From Aureococcus anophagefferens (Eukaryota > Sar > Pelagophyceae > Pelagomonadales > Pelagomonadaceae): DNA of 64,000 nt. The position numbers and the translations under genes were made by a program. The notes under the pieces were generated by a model. It was not told the DNA's origin. It did no database searches and worked only from the letters and a program-made list of their open reading frames with translations. The stretch covers positions 426,108 to 490,107 of the forward strand of contig NW_008705573.1 of assembly GCF_000186865.1 (NCBI RefSeq), read 5' to 3'. Below, one piece after another: positions 9,125 to 19,651 of the stretch. Each line of letters begins with the position of its first letter. Position 1 is the stretch's first letter.

Positions 9125-10310
9125 CTACCCAACCCCGTTACCCCGCGCCACGGCGACGACGTCCGCGATGCCCAGGGGCCGCGTCTTGTGCCGCAGGGCG
9201 AAGGCGATCTTGCTCGCCGAGTCCGGCAGCGCGCGTTTGTTCGAGCACCGCCGGTCGAAGGCCGCGGCGACGCCGTCGCCCGCGGGCACGAGCTGGAAGC
9301 GCGCGAGCTCGCCCTCGGCGAAGGCCTCGGCCGCGGCGGCCGCGCGGGGCACGGCCGTGCCGTCGAGCGTCCGCAGCTCGCCGCGCTCGTGGCGCAGCAC
9401 CACGAACAAACTCTCGTCGTCGGCCGCGAAGTACCGCGTGCACGCCGCGTCCTTGAAGAGCGCCACGAGGGGCGTCGGCCCGAGGGCGTAGTGGCCCTGC
9501 TTCGCGTAGAAGAGGAGGCCGTCGCGGAGGTAGGGCAGGGGCCCGCCGTGCGCCGCCAGCACGCCGTCGCCGTCCGCGTCGAAGTACGGCGCGGGGGCCA
9601 ACGCGTAAGGCGCCGCCTCCTCCGGCGGCTCCAGCTCGCCGAGCTTCGTCCGGAGCCAGTAGAAGCGGAACTCCGCCGTGCAGTCGTAGAGGCTGTAGCC
9701 CCCCCAGGTCATCACGTCCACGACGAAATACGTACTCGACGGCTCGTAGAAGACGCACTCGAGCACGGTGGCCTGGTCGTCCTTCGTCGCCGTCTGCGGC
9801 GACCCGGAGGGCACGGCGCTGCGCCAGCGGTGGAGCACGTCGCCGTGGGGGAGCCTCGACGCGGTCTTGCCCCGCGACGCGACGACCAGGCACCGCTTGC
9901 CCTCGGGCCGCGGCACGACGTACCAGCCGCCGCCGTGGGCGTCGCCCTTGCCGTTGAGGTCCGGCCTACGGATGACGTTTCATAAGCGTGGCGCTTGGGC
10001 GGACGCCGCTTCCGCGCGGGATCTCGACGAGCCACTCCGGGATGCAAAACTCGAGCGACCACTTCGCCGCGCGCTCCTTCGCCTCGCGGTCCGCGCGCCG
10101 CCGCTTGAGCTCCGCCTTGCTGAGCGTCGCGTCGACGTCCATGCGCGGCGCCTCGGGCTCCGGCGCGGCGAGGGCCCGCGCGTGGTCCGCGAGGTTGCGC
10201 CGCGCGTCGCGCTGCCGCTGGAGCGCCTCCGCGCGCCGCCGGTCCTGGCAGAGCGCGAGCCGGTCCCGCGACAGCGGTTTCCGCGACGGCGCGGAAGCCA
10301 TCGCTGCCAT
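9125..10310 (-). CDS. SNUPN: Snurportin-1, import adaptor for m3G-capped snRNPs
   Basis: Exons 10310-10018 and 9965-9125 give 377 residues. The N-terminus resembles an importin-beta-binding domain (DRRRAEALQRQRDARRNLAD). Then come EWLVEIPPDLNGKGDAHGG and WYVVPRPEGKRCLVVASRGKT. The cap-binding core includes YFVVDVMTWGGYSLYDCTAE with EFRFYWLRTKL, and DGLLFYAKQGHYALGPTPLV, which align well with animal snurportin-1. The protein carries spliceosomal snRNPs into the nucleus. The 52-nt intron starts GC and restores the conserved 'IP-DL' spacing. The gene is divergent from the NEK kinase, 216 bp between start codons. Confidence 0.93.
9966..10017 (-). mobile_element. Short family C-type intron (GC-AG) in snurportin
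   Basis: Starts GCGCGGAA, then GCGGCGTCC, and ends CATCCGTAG. The frame requires this donor (phase 2). The flanking copies are only weakly alike, so insertion origin is inferred from the shared motif. Confidence 0.5.
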
Positions 10311-10526
10311 CGCTGCGGATGGGGCGCGCGACGAGGCTCGCGCGATCGATTGTTGAGAGGCCTGATGCAATGCGACGGAAACCAAAGTGGTGCAGTTCTC
10401 GTTGAACAATTTGTTGACCCACACGACCGGTGCGATGCGCGCCGGAAGCTGCCCCGTGCTCGAACTGTGAGCCGAGCCGGCCGACACGCAACACCTTCTG
10501 AGCACGCCGCGCCGCAAAACACCCTC

Positions 10527-12992
10527 ATGGAGGGCTTCGACGTCCTGAAGGTGCTGGGCTCCGGGTCCTTCGGGCGGGCCATGCTCTGCAGGGACCGGCG
10601 CAGCGGCGAGGAGGTCGTCGTCAAGGAGATCAAGTGCGAGGACGCGAAGGCGTTGGCCGAGGCCAAGAGCGAGGCGGACCTCATGGCCCAGCACGAGCAC
10701 AGCAACATCTGCCGCTACGTCGCGTCCTTCGCCGACGAGCCGTCGCAAAAGTTCTACCTCGTCATGGAGTACGCCGACGGCGGCGACCTCGCCGGCGCGA
10801 TCAACCGCCGGCGGAGCGCGGGCCGGTACTGGCCCGAGGCCGACGCCATGTCCATCTTCGTCATGTGCCTCGTCGCCGTCCGCCACTGCCACGCGAAGCG
10901 CATCGTCCATCGCGACATCAAAGCGGCGAACGTCTTCCTCACGAAGGCGGGCGTCGTCAAGCTCGGCGACTTCGGCGTGTCCAAGCGGCTCCGGGGCCGC
11001 GAGGGCGCGACGGTGCTCGCCCAGACCCAGGTCGGCACGCCCTACTACCTCTCGCCGGAGATCTTCGAGGGCCAGGCCTACGGGTTCAAGAGCGACGTCT
11101 GGTCGCTCGGCGTGCTGCTCTACGAGGTGCTGGCGCTGAAGGTCCCCTTCGAGGCGCGGTCCATGGCCGCGCTCTGCCGCCTGGTCACGGGCGCGAAGGA
11201 CCCGAAGCCGCTGCCGCCGGCGTACTCGCCGCAGGCGGCGGCGCTCGTGAAGCAGCTCCTCGCGCGCGACCCAAGCCGCCGGCCGTCCGCGGACCGCGTG
11301 TTGCGGACGAGCGACTACGTGCGGTCGCACGTCCAGTCCGTGCTCTCGCACACCATGGGCGGCCACGCGCTCAACCTGAGCCGCGACGCCGTGCGGCGCG
11401 ACGACGGCCTCGCCGCGGACCGGCGGAAGCGCGAAAGGCGCCGCGCGGCCAAGGCCGCGGAGAAGCTCAAGGAGCGGCCCAAGTGGCGCGGCGTCGTGAG
11501 CGACGACGACGACGCGGCGCCGCCGCCGGAGAGCGCCGACGACGGCGGCGACGCGCGGCCGCCGCCGGCCGCGGAGCCGCGGCCGCCGCGGTCGCGGTGG
11601 CGCGACGGCGGCGAGCGGCCCCAATATCGCGGCGTCGTCGACGACGAGAAGCCCGAGTGGCGCGGCGTCGCCGACGGCGGCGACGACCGCGACGAGGAGG
11701 ACTGGCGGCCGCCGCTGCCCATCGGCGGCGCCGTCGCGCTCCCGGAGGCTCTCAAGGACGAGTACGACCGGCGCCAGGCCGAGGTGCGGCGCAACAAGGA
11801 GAAGATCCACGGGCCGCCGGCGACGCCGACGCGCGCGCCGCCGCGGCCCGCGTCCGAGGGCTCGCGCGTCGTCGCGAGCCCGATCCGGCGCCTCGACGAC
11901 GGCGACGACGCGCGGCGCCGCGGCGCCGCAAACCGCCGCAGGGCCGAGGAGCGGCGCGTGCTCTTCGCCGACGACTACGACTACCCCGCCGAGCCGCCGG
12001 AGCGGCCGAAGCCCGCCGTCGACGCCGACGCGGCCGCGCGCCAGTTTCACGAGAACCGCGCGCGCGCGCGCGAGGCGAAGCGCCGCTTCCGCCTGGAGCA
12101 GGAGCGCGGCGACGCGCCTCCGGACACGCCGGCGGCGGCGCTCCTCACGGCCGACGAGGTCCGCGCGCGCAAGGCCGCCCTGGAGCGGGAGACGCGGGAG
12201 CGCCGGGAGCAGGCGCTGCGCCAGTTTCACGAGAACAACTCGAAAGCGCGCGAGGTCGCGCGGCGCGTGCGCGCGGACCTGGAGCGCAACGAGGCGCCCG
12301 TGCGCGTCGGCGACGACGACTTCTACGACGCGCAGACCGACGCGTCGCCGCGGAAGAACGCGCGGGAGATCCGCGAGGACGGCCGCGCGGAGAGGGACCG
12401 GAAGATCCGCGCGCACGAGGAGCTGCTGCGCCAGGAGCGCGACCGGCTCCGCGAGGCGCGCCAGGCCGCGCCCGCGGCGGCGAACGCCGTGCTCCAGTTC
12501 GACTTCGGCCCGCCCAGGAAGAACGTCCGCCGGCGCCGGCCGCGGTCGCTCGAGCCGCGCGCCGAGGCGCCGCCGGCCGTCGAGTCGCCCGTCGTCGAGG
12601 GGGGCTTCGTCGTCGTCGAGGCGCCGCCCGTCGAGGCGCCGCCGGCCGTCGCGCGCGCGGCCGCGCCGGACGCCGCGCCGCGCCGCCGCCGCCGCCGCCG
12701 CTGGGACGACGCGTCGGCGGAGCGCGAGCCCGCGGACGAGAACGCGACGCCGCCGGACGCGCAGGCGGGCATGTTCAAGGCCCTCGACGGCATGTGGGAG
12801 CAGGTCGCCAAGGCCGCGGCCGCGCGGAACCGCGGGCCGCCGCCGCCGCCGCCGCCGCTCGCGCGCTCGCGCGACGACGCCGACGTGCGGTCGACGCCGC
12901 CGACGCGCGCGCAGGAGCCCGGCGACATCGCGGCGCTGAACGCGGCGCTGAACGCGGCGCTCGCGTCGCCGCGCAACGGCGACTCGGACTAA
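10527..12992 (+). CDS. NEK-family Ser/Thr protein kinase with a long charged tail
   Basis: The product is 821 residues. The kinase domain occupies about 4-270: glycine loop GSGSFGRAML, Lys33, catalytic loop VHRDIKAANVFL (His128-Arg-Asp130), DFG at Asp148, activation segment QTQVGTPYYLSPEI, then KSDVWSLGVLLYEV. All catalytic residues are present. HRDIKAAN with GTPYYLSPE is typical of NIMA-related kinases, which act in cilia and mitosis. The tail is rich in Arg, Asp and Pro and contains two copies of a Q-F-H-E-N module (RQFHENRARAREAKRR and RQFHENNSKAREVARR). There is no intron. The ATG at 10527 starts directly before the kinase domain. Confidence 0.93.
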   Translation: MEGFDVLKVLGSGSFGRAMLCRDRRSGEEVVVKEIKCEDAKALAEAKSEADLMAQHEHSNICRYVASFADEPSQKFYLVMEYADGGDLAGAINRRRSAGRYWPEADAMSIFVMCLVAVRHCHAKRIVHRDIKAANVFLTKAGVVKLGDFGVSKRLRGREGATVLAQTQVGTPYYLSPEIFEGQAYGFKSDVWSLGVLLYEVLALKVPFEARSMAALCRLVTGAKDPKPLPPAYSPQAAALVKQLLARDPSRRPSADRVLRTSDYVRSHVQSVLSHTMGGHALNLSRDAVRRDDGLAADRRKRERRRAAKAAEKLKERPKWRGVVSDDDDAAPPPESADDGGDARPPPAAEPRPPRSRWRDGGERPQYRGVVDDEKPEWRGVADGGDDRDEEDWRPPLPIGGAVALPEALKDEYDRRQAEVRRNKEKIHGPPATPTRAPPRPASEGSRVVASPIRRLDDGDDARRRGAANRRRAEERRVLFADDYDYPAEPPERPKPAVDADAAARQFHENRARAREAKRRFRLEQERGDAPPDTPAAALLTADEVRARKAALERETRERREQALRQFHENNSKAREVARRVRADLERNEAPVRVGDDDFYDAQTDASPRKNAREIREDGRAERDRKIRAHEELLRQERDRLREARQAAPAAANAVLQFDFGPPRKNVRRRRPRSLEPRAEAPPAVESPVVEGGFVVVEAPPVEAPPAVARAAAPDAAPRRRRRRRWDDASAEREPADENATPPDAQAGMFKALDGMWEQVAKAAAARNRGPPPPPPPLARSRDDADVRSTPPTRAQEPGDIAALNAALNAALASPRNGDSD

Positions 12993-13043
12993 CGTCTATT
13001 TTGGTACGAGGAGTCTCTCGGATTTTAAGACGCCATGGGAGCC

Positions 13044-13745
13044 CTATCGCATTAGGAGGAGCGCGTAGGCGAAGCCGAAGCAGCGCGCCGCCCACGGGCC
13101 GTGCCCCCCCGCGAGGCCGACGGCGTAGTCCGCCGCGGCGACGCACGCGAGCAACGCGAGCCGGTCCGTCGCGACGTCGTCCTTCCGGAGCAGCGGCGGC
13201 GGCGCGGGCGCCGACTCGTCCATGTCGGGCTTCGAAACGGGGAATGTCGCCTCCTCGGCGGCGTCGTCCTCCCAGGCGTCGTCCTCGACCGACCAGTTGC
13301 CGCGCAGCGACCGCTCGGAACGGATCTGCTCGTCGTCCTCGTTGTCGCGGAACTCGAAGATGCTCGAGCGCTTGAGGTCCACGACGGGCGTGCGCCGGCC
13401 CGGCGACGTCCACGCGTGGCCGCGCGGGGGCCCGGGGGACTTTTTGTCGGACCGCGGCGGCGTCAGCGGCGCCAGTTTGGGGATCGTCGGCGCGTCCGCC
13501 GCGGCCGCGCGCGGGAGCATCGACGGCGGGTTCGGCGGCGACAAAGGGAGGCCCACGTCGTCGTCGGCGTCGTCGTCGGGGTTCCAGTGAATGCGCCGGT
13601 CGGGGAAGGACTGGACCTCGTTCGGCGACGGGCTTTTGCGCGGCGATTGGATCTTCGAGACCGGGAGGAATTGGAGCGGCCTAATCTTTCGCGATGGCGA
13701 CGAGCGCTTCTCAGAGGGCACGTGGGACGTTGCGACGGCCGTCAT
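13044..13745 (-). CDS. Unrecognised Ser/Pro-rich acidic protein with a C-terminal hydrophobic tail
   Basis: The product is 233 residues. It has many Ser-Pro sites (SPRKSPSPNE, PPRSDKKSPGPPRG, TSPGRRTPV), suggesting proline-directed phosphorylation, then an acidic stretch. The C-terminus is hydrophobic (RLALLACVAAADYAVG, then AARCFGFAYALLLMR), which could be a tail anchor. I recognise no family. Codon use matches its neighbours and it occupies an otherwise empty interval, so it is likely real. It converges on the NEK kinase, whose stop lies 51 bp away. Confidence 0.55.
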   Translation of the reverse strand: MTAVATSHVPSEKRSSPSRKIRPLQFLPVSKIQSPRKSPSPNEVQSFPDRRIHWNPDDDADDDVGLPLSPPNPPSMLPRAAAADAPTIPKLAPLTPPRSDKKSPGPPRGHAWTSPGRRTPVVDLKRSSIFEFRDNEDDEQIRSERSLRGNWSVEDDAWEDDAAEEATFPVSKPDMDESAPAPPPLLRKDDVATDRLALLACVAAADYAVGLAGGHGPWAARCFGFAYALLLMR

Positions 13746-13908
13746 CGTGTCTTGTGGGGCGACGCGGCGAGCCTCAAATCCTCAGAATACTCGAACGGTC
13801 AAAAGATCCGCGTCAAGCGAAGTGTGCTGCAACCCACCTGCAACAGCGCGATGAAATGCCGTGCGTGCGCGCACCAACGTCTGTTAACTACTCCCCACAC
13901 TAAGGGGC

Positions 13909-16728
13909 CTACCCATTAGCGTAGAGCCGCCGCCGCCGCTCGAGCGCCAGGTCCCCCTTCGCTCGCGACCGCAGCATGTCGTCGAGGTGCCGCAGCATGG
14001 ACTCGACGCGCTTCGCGACCTTGACGTGCGCGAGCGACACGAGGTTGTGGACGCCCCGGACGCGCTGCGCGACGTCGAAGAGGTGGCCGACGGACGAGAT
14101 CTTGCGCTTCGCGAGCTCGGCGATGGCCGGCCGCGCGTCGGCGACGGCCGCGCGCCAGAGCTGCGCGAGCGAGATGCCCCGGCGGCGCCAGCCCAACCCC
14201 GGCGCCTCCGCCAACTCGAGGAGCATCGCGTGGACGACGAAGGTCGACGCCTTCTCGTTGCGCACGTGGGAGACGCGCGTCGGCTTCTCCAGGGGCACGC
14301 CGCAGGCCGTCGGCGGCGCCTTGCCCGGGGACCGGTCGATGGCCGGTAAAGCGCCTTCCAAACGCGCGGCGATCTTCGCTTTAAAGGTCTCGTTCGGCCG
14401 GTCCGCCTTGAGGTTCGTCAGGCTCTCGCACGTGCGGCAGGTCCGAGCGCGCGCCGCGTCCGGGATGATGGCGTGGCAGCGGCGGCAGATCTCGTCGTCC
14501 CAGACCCAGCGCATCTTGTAGCCGCGCTTCGCGTCGGACTCGGGGAGCACGGACGCGTCCTGGGCCACGCCGCTCTCGAAGAGGCCGCCCGCCGCCGCGA
14601 CGACGGCCCCGACGGCGCGCCCCTCGCCCGACGACGCCATGAGCGCCCGCCGCCCGCGGCTCTTGCCCTTCTTGTTCTTGAAGCGGAGCGCGCCCTCGCG
14701 CAGCGCCAGCGTCAGCTTGATGTCCTTGACCTTGTTCAAGTCGCGGCGCGCCTCGGCCCGCTTGACGAGGCGGTCCGCGGACCCGTTGCTCACGTAGGGC
14801 GTCTCGTCGCGCTCGTGCTCGAGGCCGTGGGTCCGGTTGAAGTGCGTCCGCGCGTCGATGACGCTCGCCCGGCTCATCTCCGGCGACCGCCAGAGCTCGT
14901 CGTCCACGGGCAGCCCGTCGACCACCGTGCCCTCGTCGACGAACGCGTCCCAGGGGTCGCGCAGCAGCCCCCGCGCGAAGCACTTGAGGAGCAGCGCCTG
15001 CTCCTCCGACGACTTCTCGGACCGCTCGACGCGGTCGCCCGCGTTGCACCGCTTCACCTCGTCGTCGACCTCCAATAAGAACGTCCAGAAGGCCACGGGC
15101 AGCAACCGCTCGTCGCCCCGCTTCAGCGAGATGTACTCCTCGAGCGAGGGGTCCGCGAGCTCGAGCCGCGTGCCGACGACGCGCGACTTCAGAAACGGGC
15201 AGAACCCGGACGTGCCGTCGGGCACCGCGCCGGCCCGCCGCAGCACCTTGTCCAGCGATTCCACGAGGCGGCCCCAGTCGCCGTCCGCGAGGAAATACAC
15301 CAGGGCCCCCTGCACCTCCGGCTCGCCCGCGGACCGCAGGTGCCGCGCGACGTCGTTCTTGTAGGTCCGCGCGACGTACCAGCCCTTGAGCCCGTTCTTG
15401 ATCACGAGGATCGCCATGCCCCGCTTCCACGTCTCCTTGGCCCGGGCGACGTCGAGCGCGCGCCGCCGCCACTCGCGGACGACCTCCGCGACGAACCGCG
15501 TGTTCTTCCGCTTGTAGAGCTCGTTCGCGGCCAAACGCGCCTTCCGCAGCGCCTCGAGGCGCTGGCGCCGCTTCTTGAGCTTGTACTTGGCGCGCCAGCG
15601 CGCCGCCAGCCGGAGGCAGATCCAGTTGACGCGGATGGCGTGCGCGCGGTAGTTCCGGTAGGCCTTTTGGATGCAGAAGGCGAGCGGGTCGTAGAGCTCG
15701 GGCTTGAAGTTGTAGGACGCGAGCGACTCCTCGTCGTCGGTCTTGTGGAAGCGGAAGAAGTCGACGATGAAGCGCCCCTTCAAACCCAGGTCGCCCTGCG
15801 ACGACCGCACCGTCGCGCCCCGTAAAAAGCGCTGGATCTTCCACGCGGCCTTCGTCCGCCGTTGCAGATCCCGCGCCTGCGCCTCCTGGAGCGTCGCCTC
15901 CATCTTGCCGATGGCCGTGGAGATGCGCTCCGCGCGGTCCTCGAGGGCCATGAGGGGCCGCGGCGCCGAGGCGTCGCGCCCCTCCTTCTCCGCGAGCTCT
16001 TTGGCCTCGAGCGCTTGCGCGCGGACTTTCCGGAGCATCTTCTTGTGGACGACGATGGCGTTGCCGTTGAGCGTGCGCTTCTCGTCCTTGCGGCGGTTCG
16101 CGTGGAGGCGCTGGCGCTGCGTGACCGTGAGGTCGTTGCGCTTCATCATGAAGGACTCGTACGCGCTGAGGCCGAACGCGGCAGAGTCCAAGGATCCCAA
16201 GGTCGCGTCGTCCTCGGCCCCGCGCTCGCTCGGCGGGTCCAGCGCCCGCAGCTGGCGCTTCGTCAGGGCGTGGTCCGTCGCCGTCAGGGGCCGCCGCACG
16301 CACGTCGACCCGTCGGGCCCGTAGAAGCGCTTCACGCGGTCCGTCCGCGCGCGAGAGGCGAAGTCCGCGGCGACGGGCGGCGCGAGCTTCTCGGCCAGCG
16401 GCACGGGGTCGGGCACGCGCTCCAGCAGGTAGCCCCGCAGCAGCCGCTCCGCCGCCGTCTTCGGCTTGCCCAGCTCCGCCATCTGCTGCGCCGTCGACGG
16501 CCGGCTCAGGTTGCTGTCCAGAGACCCGAAGCTGCCCCGGCTCATCGTCGGCCGCCGCCGCGGCGCGTCGATGCCCAGGGACCGCAGGTCCGCCGTCGAC
16601 CGCAGGTCCGGCGTGCCCTTCGACACCTGCGACACATGCCGCAGCTGCTTGCGGCCGCCCGGAGGGCCATGGCGGCCCTCCATGGTGCCGCACTCAGCGC
16701 CCAGGCCCTGCAACGCCGGCCTGTTCAT
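13909..16728 (-). CDS. IQ-motif protein with a C-terminal zinc ribbon
   Basis: The product is 939 residues from the ATG at 16728; in-frame sequence upstream lacks a convincing start. Two IQ-like calmodulin-binding motifs are visible: KAAWKIQRFLRGATVRS (near residue 296) and AFCIQKAYRNYRAHAIR (near 349), followed by a basic helical region. Near residue 746 there is a CRRCHAIIPDAARARTCRTC four-Cys zinc ribbon. The rest is basic and helical with no recognised fold. IQ proteins of this shape often occur on the cytoskeleton or cilium (inference). It is divergent from the transporter at 16869 (140 bp). Confidence 0.75.
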   Translation of the reverse strand: MNRPALQGLGAECGTMEGRHGPPGGRKQLRHVSQVSKGTPDLRSTADLRSLGIDAPRRRPTMSRGSFGSLDSNLSRPSTAQQMAELGKPKTAAERLLRGYLLERVPDPVPLAEKLAPPVAADFASRARTDRVKRFYGPDGSTCVRRPLTATDHALTKRQLRALDPPSERGAEDDATLGSLDSAAFGLSAYESFMMKRNDLTVTQRQRLHANRRKDEKRTLNGNAIVVHKKMLRKVRAQALEAKELAEKEGRDASAPRPLMALEDRAERISTAIGKMEATLQEAQARDLQRRTKAAWKIQRFLRGATVRSSQGDLGLKGRFIVDFFRFHKTDDEESLASYNFKPELYDPLAFCIQKAYRNYRAHAIRVNWICLRLAARWRAKYKLKKRRQRLEALRKARLAANELYKRKNTRFVAEVVREWRRRALDVARAKETWKRGMAILVIKNGLKGWYVARTYKNDVARHLRSAGEPEVQGALVYFLADGDWGRLVESLDKVLRRAGAVPDGTSGFCPFLKSRVVGTRLELADPSLEEYISLKRGDERLLPVAFWTFLLEVDDEVKRCNAGDRVERSEKSSEEQALLLKCFARGLLRDPWDAFVDEGTVVDGLPVDDELWRSPEMSRASVIDARTHFNRTHGLEHERDETPYVSNGSADRLVKRAEARRDLNKVKDIKLTLALREGALRFKNKKGKSRGRRALMASSGEGRAVGAVVAAAGGLFESGVAQDASVLPESDAKRGYKMRWVWDDEICRRCHAIIPDAARARTCRTCESLTNLKADRPNETFKAKIAARLEGALPAIDRSPGKAPPTACGVPLEKPTRVSHVRNEKASTFVVHAMLLELAEAPGLGWRRRGISLAQLWRAAVADARPAIAELAKRKISSVGHLFDVAQRVRGVHNLVSLAHVKVAKRVESMLRHLDDMLRSRAKGDLALERRRRLYANG

Positions 16729-16868
16729 GGTGTGGTGCCGCGATGGTGCCGCCGCGGATGGGCTCTGGCTACTCTCGGGTGCTGTCTCACGAGCTGCTGC
16801 ATAGCCTACGATGATGCGATAGAGCTGCACAGCCTACGATGAGGCGATAGCGCTGCGGAGCCGCACGG

Positions 16869-18115
16869 ATGGCGTCGCAGCAAGAAACGGCTGCAAACGC
16901 CGCGCCGCAGCACGCGAAACGCTGGCGCATCGTCGCCGCCGCCTTCGTGACCATGGCCCACGCGCCGGGCCTCCACTACGCCTACGGCACGCTCATGGTG
17001 GCGCTGATGGAGGCCAACATCTCGACGAGCCGCGCTTTACTCGGCGGCGTCGGATCGCTGTCGACGGGCGCGATGCTCAGCGGCGCCTACGTCTCCGGGC
17101 GCCTGCAGTCGCGCTTCGGCGCGGCTCGAGTGGTGGCCGCCGGCGGCGCCGTCGCCGCCGCGGGGCTCGCGCTGTCCGCCGCGGCGACGGAGCTCTGGCA
17201 GCTCTACTCGCCTTCGGCCTCGTCGTTGGCCTCGGCCACTCGCTCGCGTTCCCGCCGTGCCCGGTAGCGGTCGCCGTCGCCTTCGCGGGCCGCGACGACG
17301 CGGCGCTCGCGTCGGGCGTCGCGACGGCGGGCTCCGGCGCGGGCACGGTCGTCCTCGGCGTCGCCGCACGCCTGCTCATCGTCGCCGCGGGCTGGCGCGC
17401 GACGTTCGGAGCCCTCGCGCTGTCGACCTCGATCTTCGTCGTGGGCCTCGCGGCGCCGACGCTGCGGAGGCCGCAGAATCGAAAGCCGGCGGCGCCGGTC
17501 CGGGAGACGAGGCCGCCGCAAACGCCGCCCCTGCTGACGCCGCGCCTGCGATTACTCTGCGGCATCGTTTTCACGTACGCGTTCGCCTGGGAGGTGCCGT
17601 TCGTGCACTTGGTCGCCTACGCCGGCGACGCGGGCCACGCCGCGGCGGCGGCGTCGTTGGTTGTGGTTTTCGTCGGCGCGGGCGGGTCCCTCGGCCGCGT
17701 CGCGGTCGCGCGCGCCGCCGACGCGAAAGGGGTTCAACCGACCTTTCGCGCGATGCTGCTCGCGACGGCCCTGGCGGACGCGGCGCTTCCCTTCGTCGTC
17801 GACTCCATCGCCGCGTGCTACGCTTACGCTTTGATCGTCGGCACCGCGGCCGGCGGCTGCATAGCGCTCACCACGCCCATGGCGCGGTCCTGCGTCGCCG
17901 CCGAGAGGCTCGCCGAGGCGTCCGGCGCGGTCTTCTCGTCCATGGCCTGCGGCCTCGTCGCCGGCCCGTTCCTCGCGGGCGTCGTCTACGACGTCGCGGG
18001 GTCCTACGACGCCGCGTTCTACGGCGCCGCGGCGCTGTGGCTCGCGGCCTTTGGGCTCTGCCGCGGCCTGGGACGAGGCGTCGCGCGACACCCCGTCGAA
18101 GCCCCCGGACGATAA
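16869..18115 (+). CDS. MFS transporter of the monocarboxylate (SLC16-like) type, interrupted by a one-base frameshift
   Basis: About 12 hydrophobic spans are encoded in two frames. Frame 1 (from ATG 16869) gives KRWRIVAAAFVTMAHAPGLHYAYGT and continues to AATELWQLY near 17206. The rest continues only in another frame as LAFGLVVGLGHSLAFPPCPVA and so on to the stop at 18115. The expected TACCTCGCC reads TACTCGCC at about 17204-17211, i.e. one C missing. No intron fits there. The start, loop 2-3 region (YVSGRLQSRFGAARVVAAGG) and C-half resemble monocarboxylate/oxalate-formate transporters. Either this is a recent disabling mutation or a sequencing/assembly error. Confidence 0.75.
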
Positions 18116-18125
18116 GCTGTAGTTT

Positions 18126-19497
18126 TTACCGGCAGATGCAGGAGCGGACGCGGCCGCGCTGGTTCCTCCCGCCGCCCTCCGTGGCCGGCCGCCGCTTGTC
18201 GTCCGCGGTCACGACGGTGCCCGCGGACGCGAGGGACTGGAGCGACGCCTCGTGGGACAGCTTCTTCCGCGGCGACTGCTTGCCCCCGTTCTTGAGGGCG
18301 TCGAGCGCCTCGAGGCCCTCGAGGAACTCCTGCGCGGTGAGGTCGCCGTTGCCGTCGTCGTCGATCTCGTCGAAGAGCGTCGAGAGCTCGAGGAGCGAGT
18401 GCTGCGAGAGGAACTTGCCGCGCGCGACGACGCGCCCGAAGGCGCCGATCTTGCCCGCCTCGCGCACCTTCTCGAAGAAGCGCTCCTTCTTGATGCCCCC
18501 GCGCCAGCAGACGGACTCGCGGAGCCGCCTCTCGCGGTCGCGCGCCGCGCGCCGCTCGTCCTCCCAGCTCTCCAGCGCCGTGTAGAACTCGTCGAAGCTC
18601 AGCGAGTTGGACCGGTCCTCGTCGATCATGTAGAAGATCTTCGTGAGCGCCGCGTCGGACAGGTTCGCGAGCTTCGACCTGTGTGGAAATCAACCGCTGG
18701 TGTGGGACGTCCCGACCAAACTCGAGAACTCTCTATCTCGATCAAATCGATGTCGATTCGGCTAATTTTTGGACGGATCGATTGCTCTCGTCGAGTTCTC
18801 GAAGCACAGCCGAAGAGTCCGGCACAATCCGTTCAATTACGCGCACATTGAAGTCGGGTTGAAGATTTGATTCCTGCCCGGGCTTCGACGCGTTCGGGAG
18901 CGCGGGCTCGAGCATGCCCAGGCCGCCCTTGCCCGTGCGCACGCAGTTCAGGAACTCCTGCAGGGAGAAGTCGAAGCCCCCGGCGACCTTGGCGCCGGGC
19001 GCCGTCTTGTGCTCCGCCGCCGCGGGCGTGCCGATGAGGCCGGGGATGAGCTGCGGCGCGTTCTTGCGGACGACGCGGTTCGTCGCCGTCGAGTAGGTGA
19101 GCTGGCGCGGCGCCGTGCAGGACGGCGACCCGCGCCAGCCCCGCTCGAGGCGGCGCACGTTCCAGCGGAACGACGCGCCCGAGTCCGCGACGACGCCCGG
19201 GATCCGCGCCGCGCTCGCGTCGTGCGACGGCACGACGGTCATCGACGAGTCAAAGGCCTCGAGGTAGGGGTCCACGGGGTCCAGCAGGGACGCGTCGTCG
19301 AGCGTCTTCCCCTCGTCCTGGAGCAGCATCTTCTTCCGCGCCCGGGCGACCATGCGCTCGCCCAGGCGGTCGCCGCACTGGAGCACCTGGTACTGCAGCG
19401 CGAGGTCCGACTCGACGCAGCGCGTCAGCCGCTGCTGCCGCGCGCGCACGAAGACCTCCAGCGCATCGAGCTCCGCCCGGTTCACGTCCTTGACCAT
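18126..19497 (-). CDS. EF-hand calcium-binding protein
   Basis: Exons 19497-18878 and 18678-18126 give 390 residues. The N-terminal half has a helical segment (RARQQRLTRCVESDLALQYQ) and no known domain. Two EF-hands lie in exon 2: FYMIDEDRSNSLSFDEFY and LFDEIDDDGNGDLTAQEFLE, the latter with all canonical ligands. A possible degenerate hand FDFSLQEFLNCV precedes the intron. The C-terminus is basic and Ser-rich. The intron is a family A introner with a GC donor; the frame joins exactly (KPG to SKLANLSD). The start at 19497 is the first ATG after noncoding sequence shared with the divergent channel gene at 19652. Confidence 0.85.
18679..18881 (-). mobile_element. Introner element, family A, copy 2 (GC donor)
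   Basis: 203 bp, flanked by perfect GCTTCGAC copies (18671-18678 and 18882-18889). The right end is decayed to TTGATTCCTGCCCGG, so the donor is GCAGGAATC instead of GTGGAAATC. The intron is 18877-18679 (199 nt), the same length as copy 1. Sense orientation. Confidence 0.92.
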
Positions 19498-19651
19498 GCG
19501 GCCGCGCACGACGCGCCGATCACACCGTCGTGCTCTCCATGATCGTTGTGTAAAGTTGTTATTCTTCACCACCAACTCTTCACCATCGCCCTGGTGCTTC
19601 CCATCTCGGGGCAGCGCTGGTGCGCTCTTAAGCCGCTCCGTCCGCGCCGCC

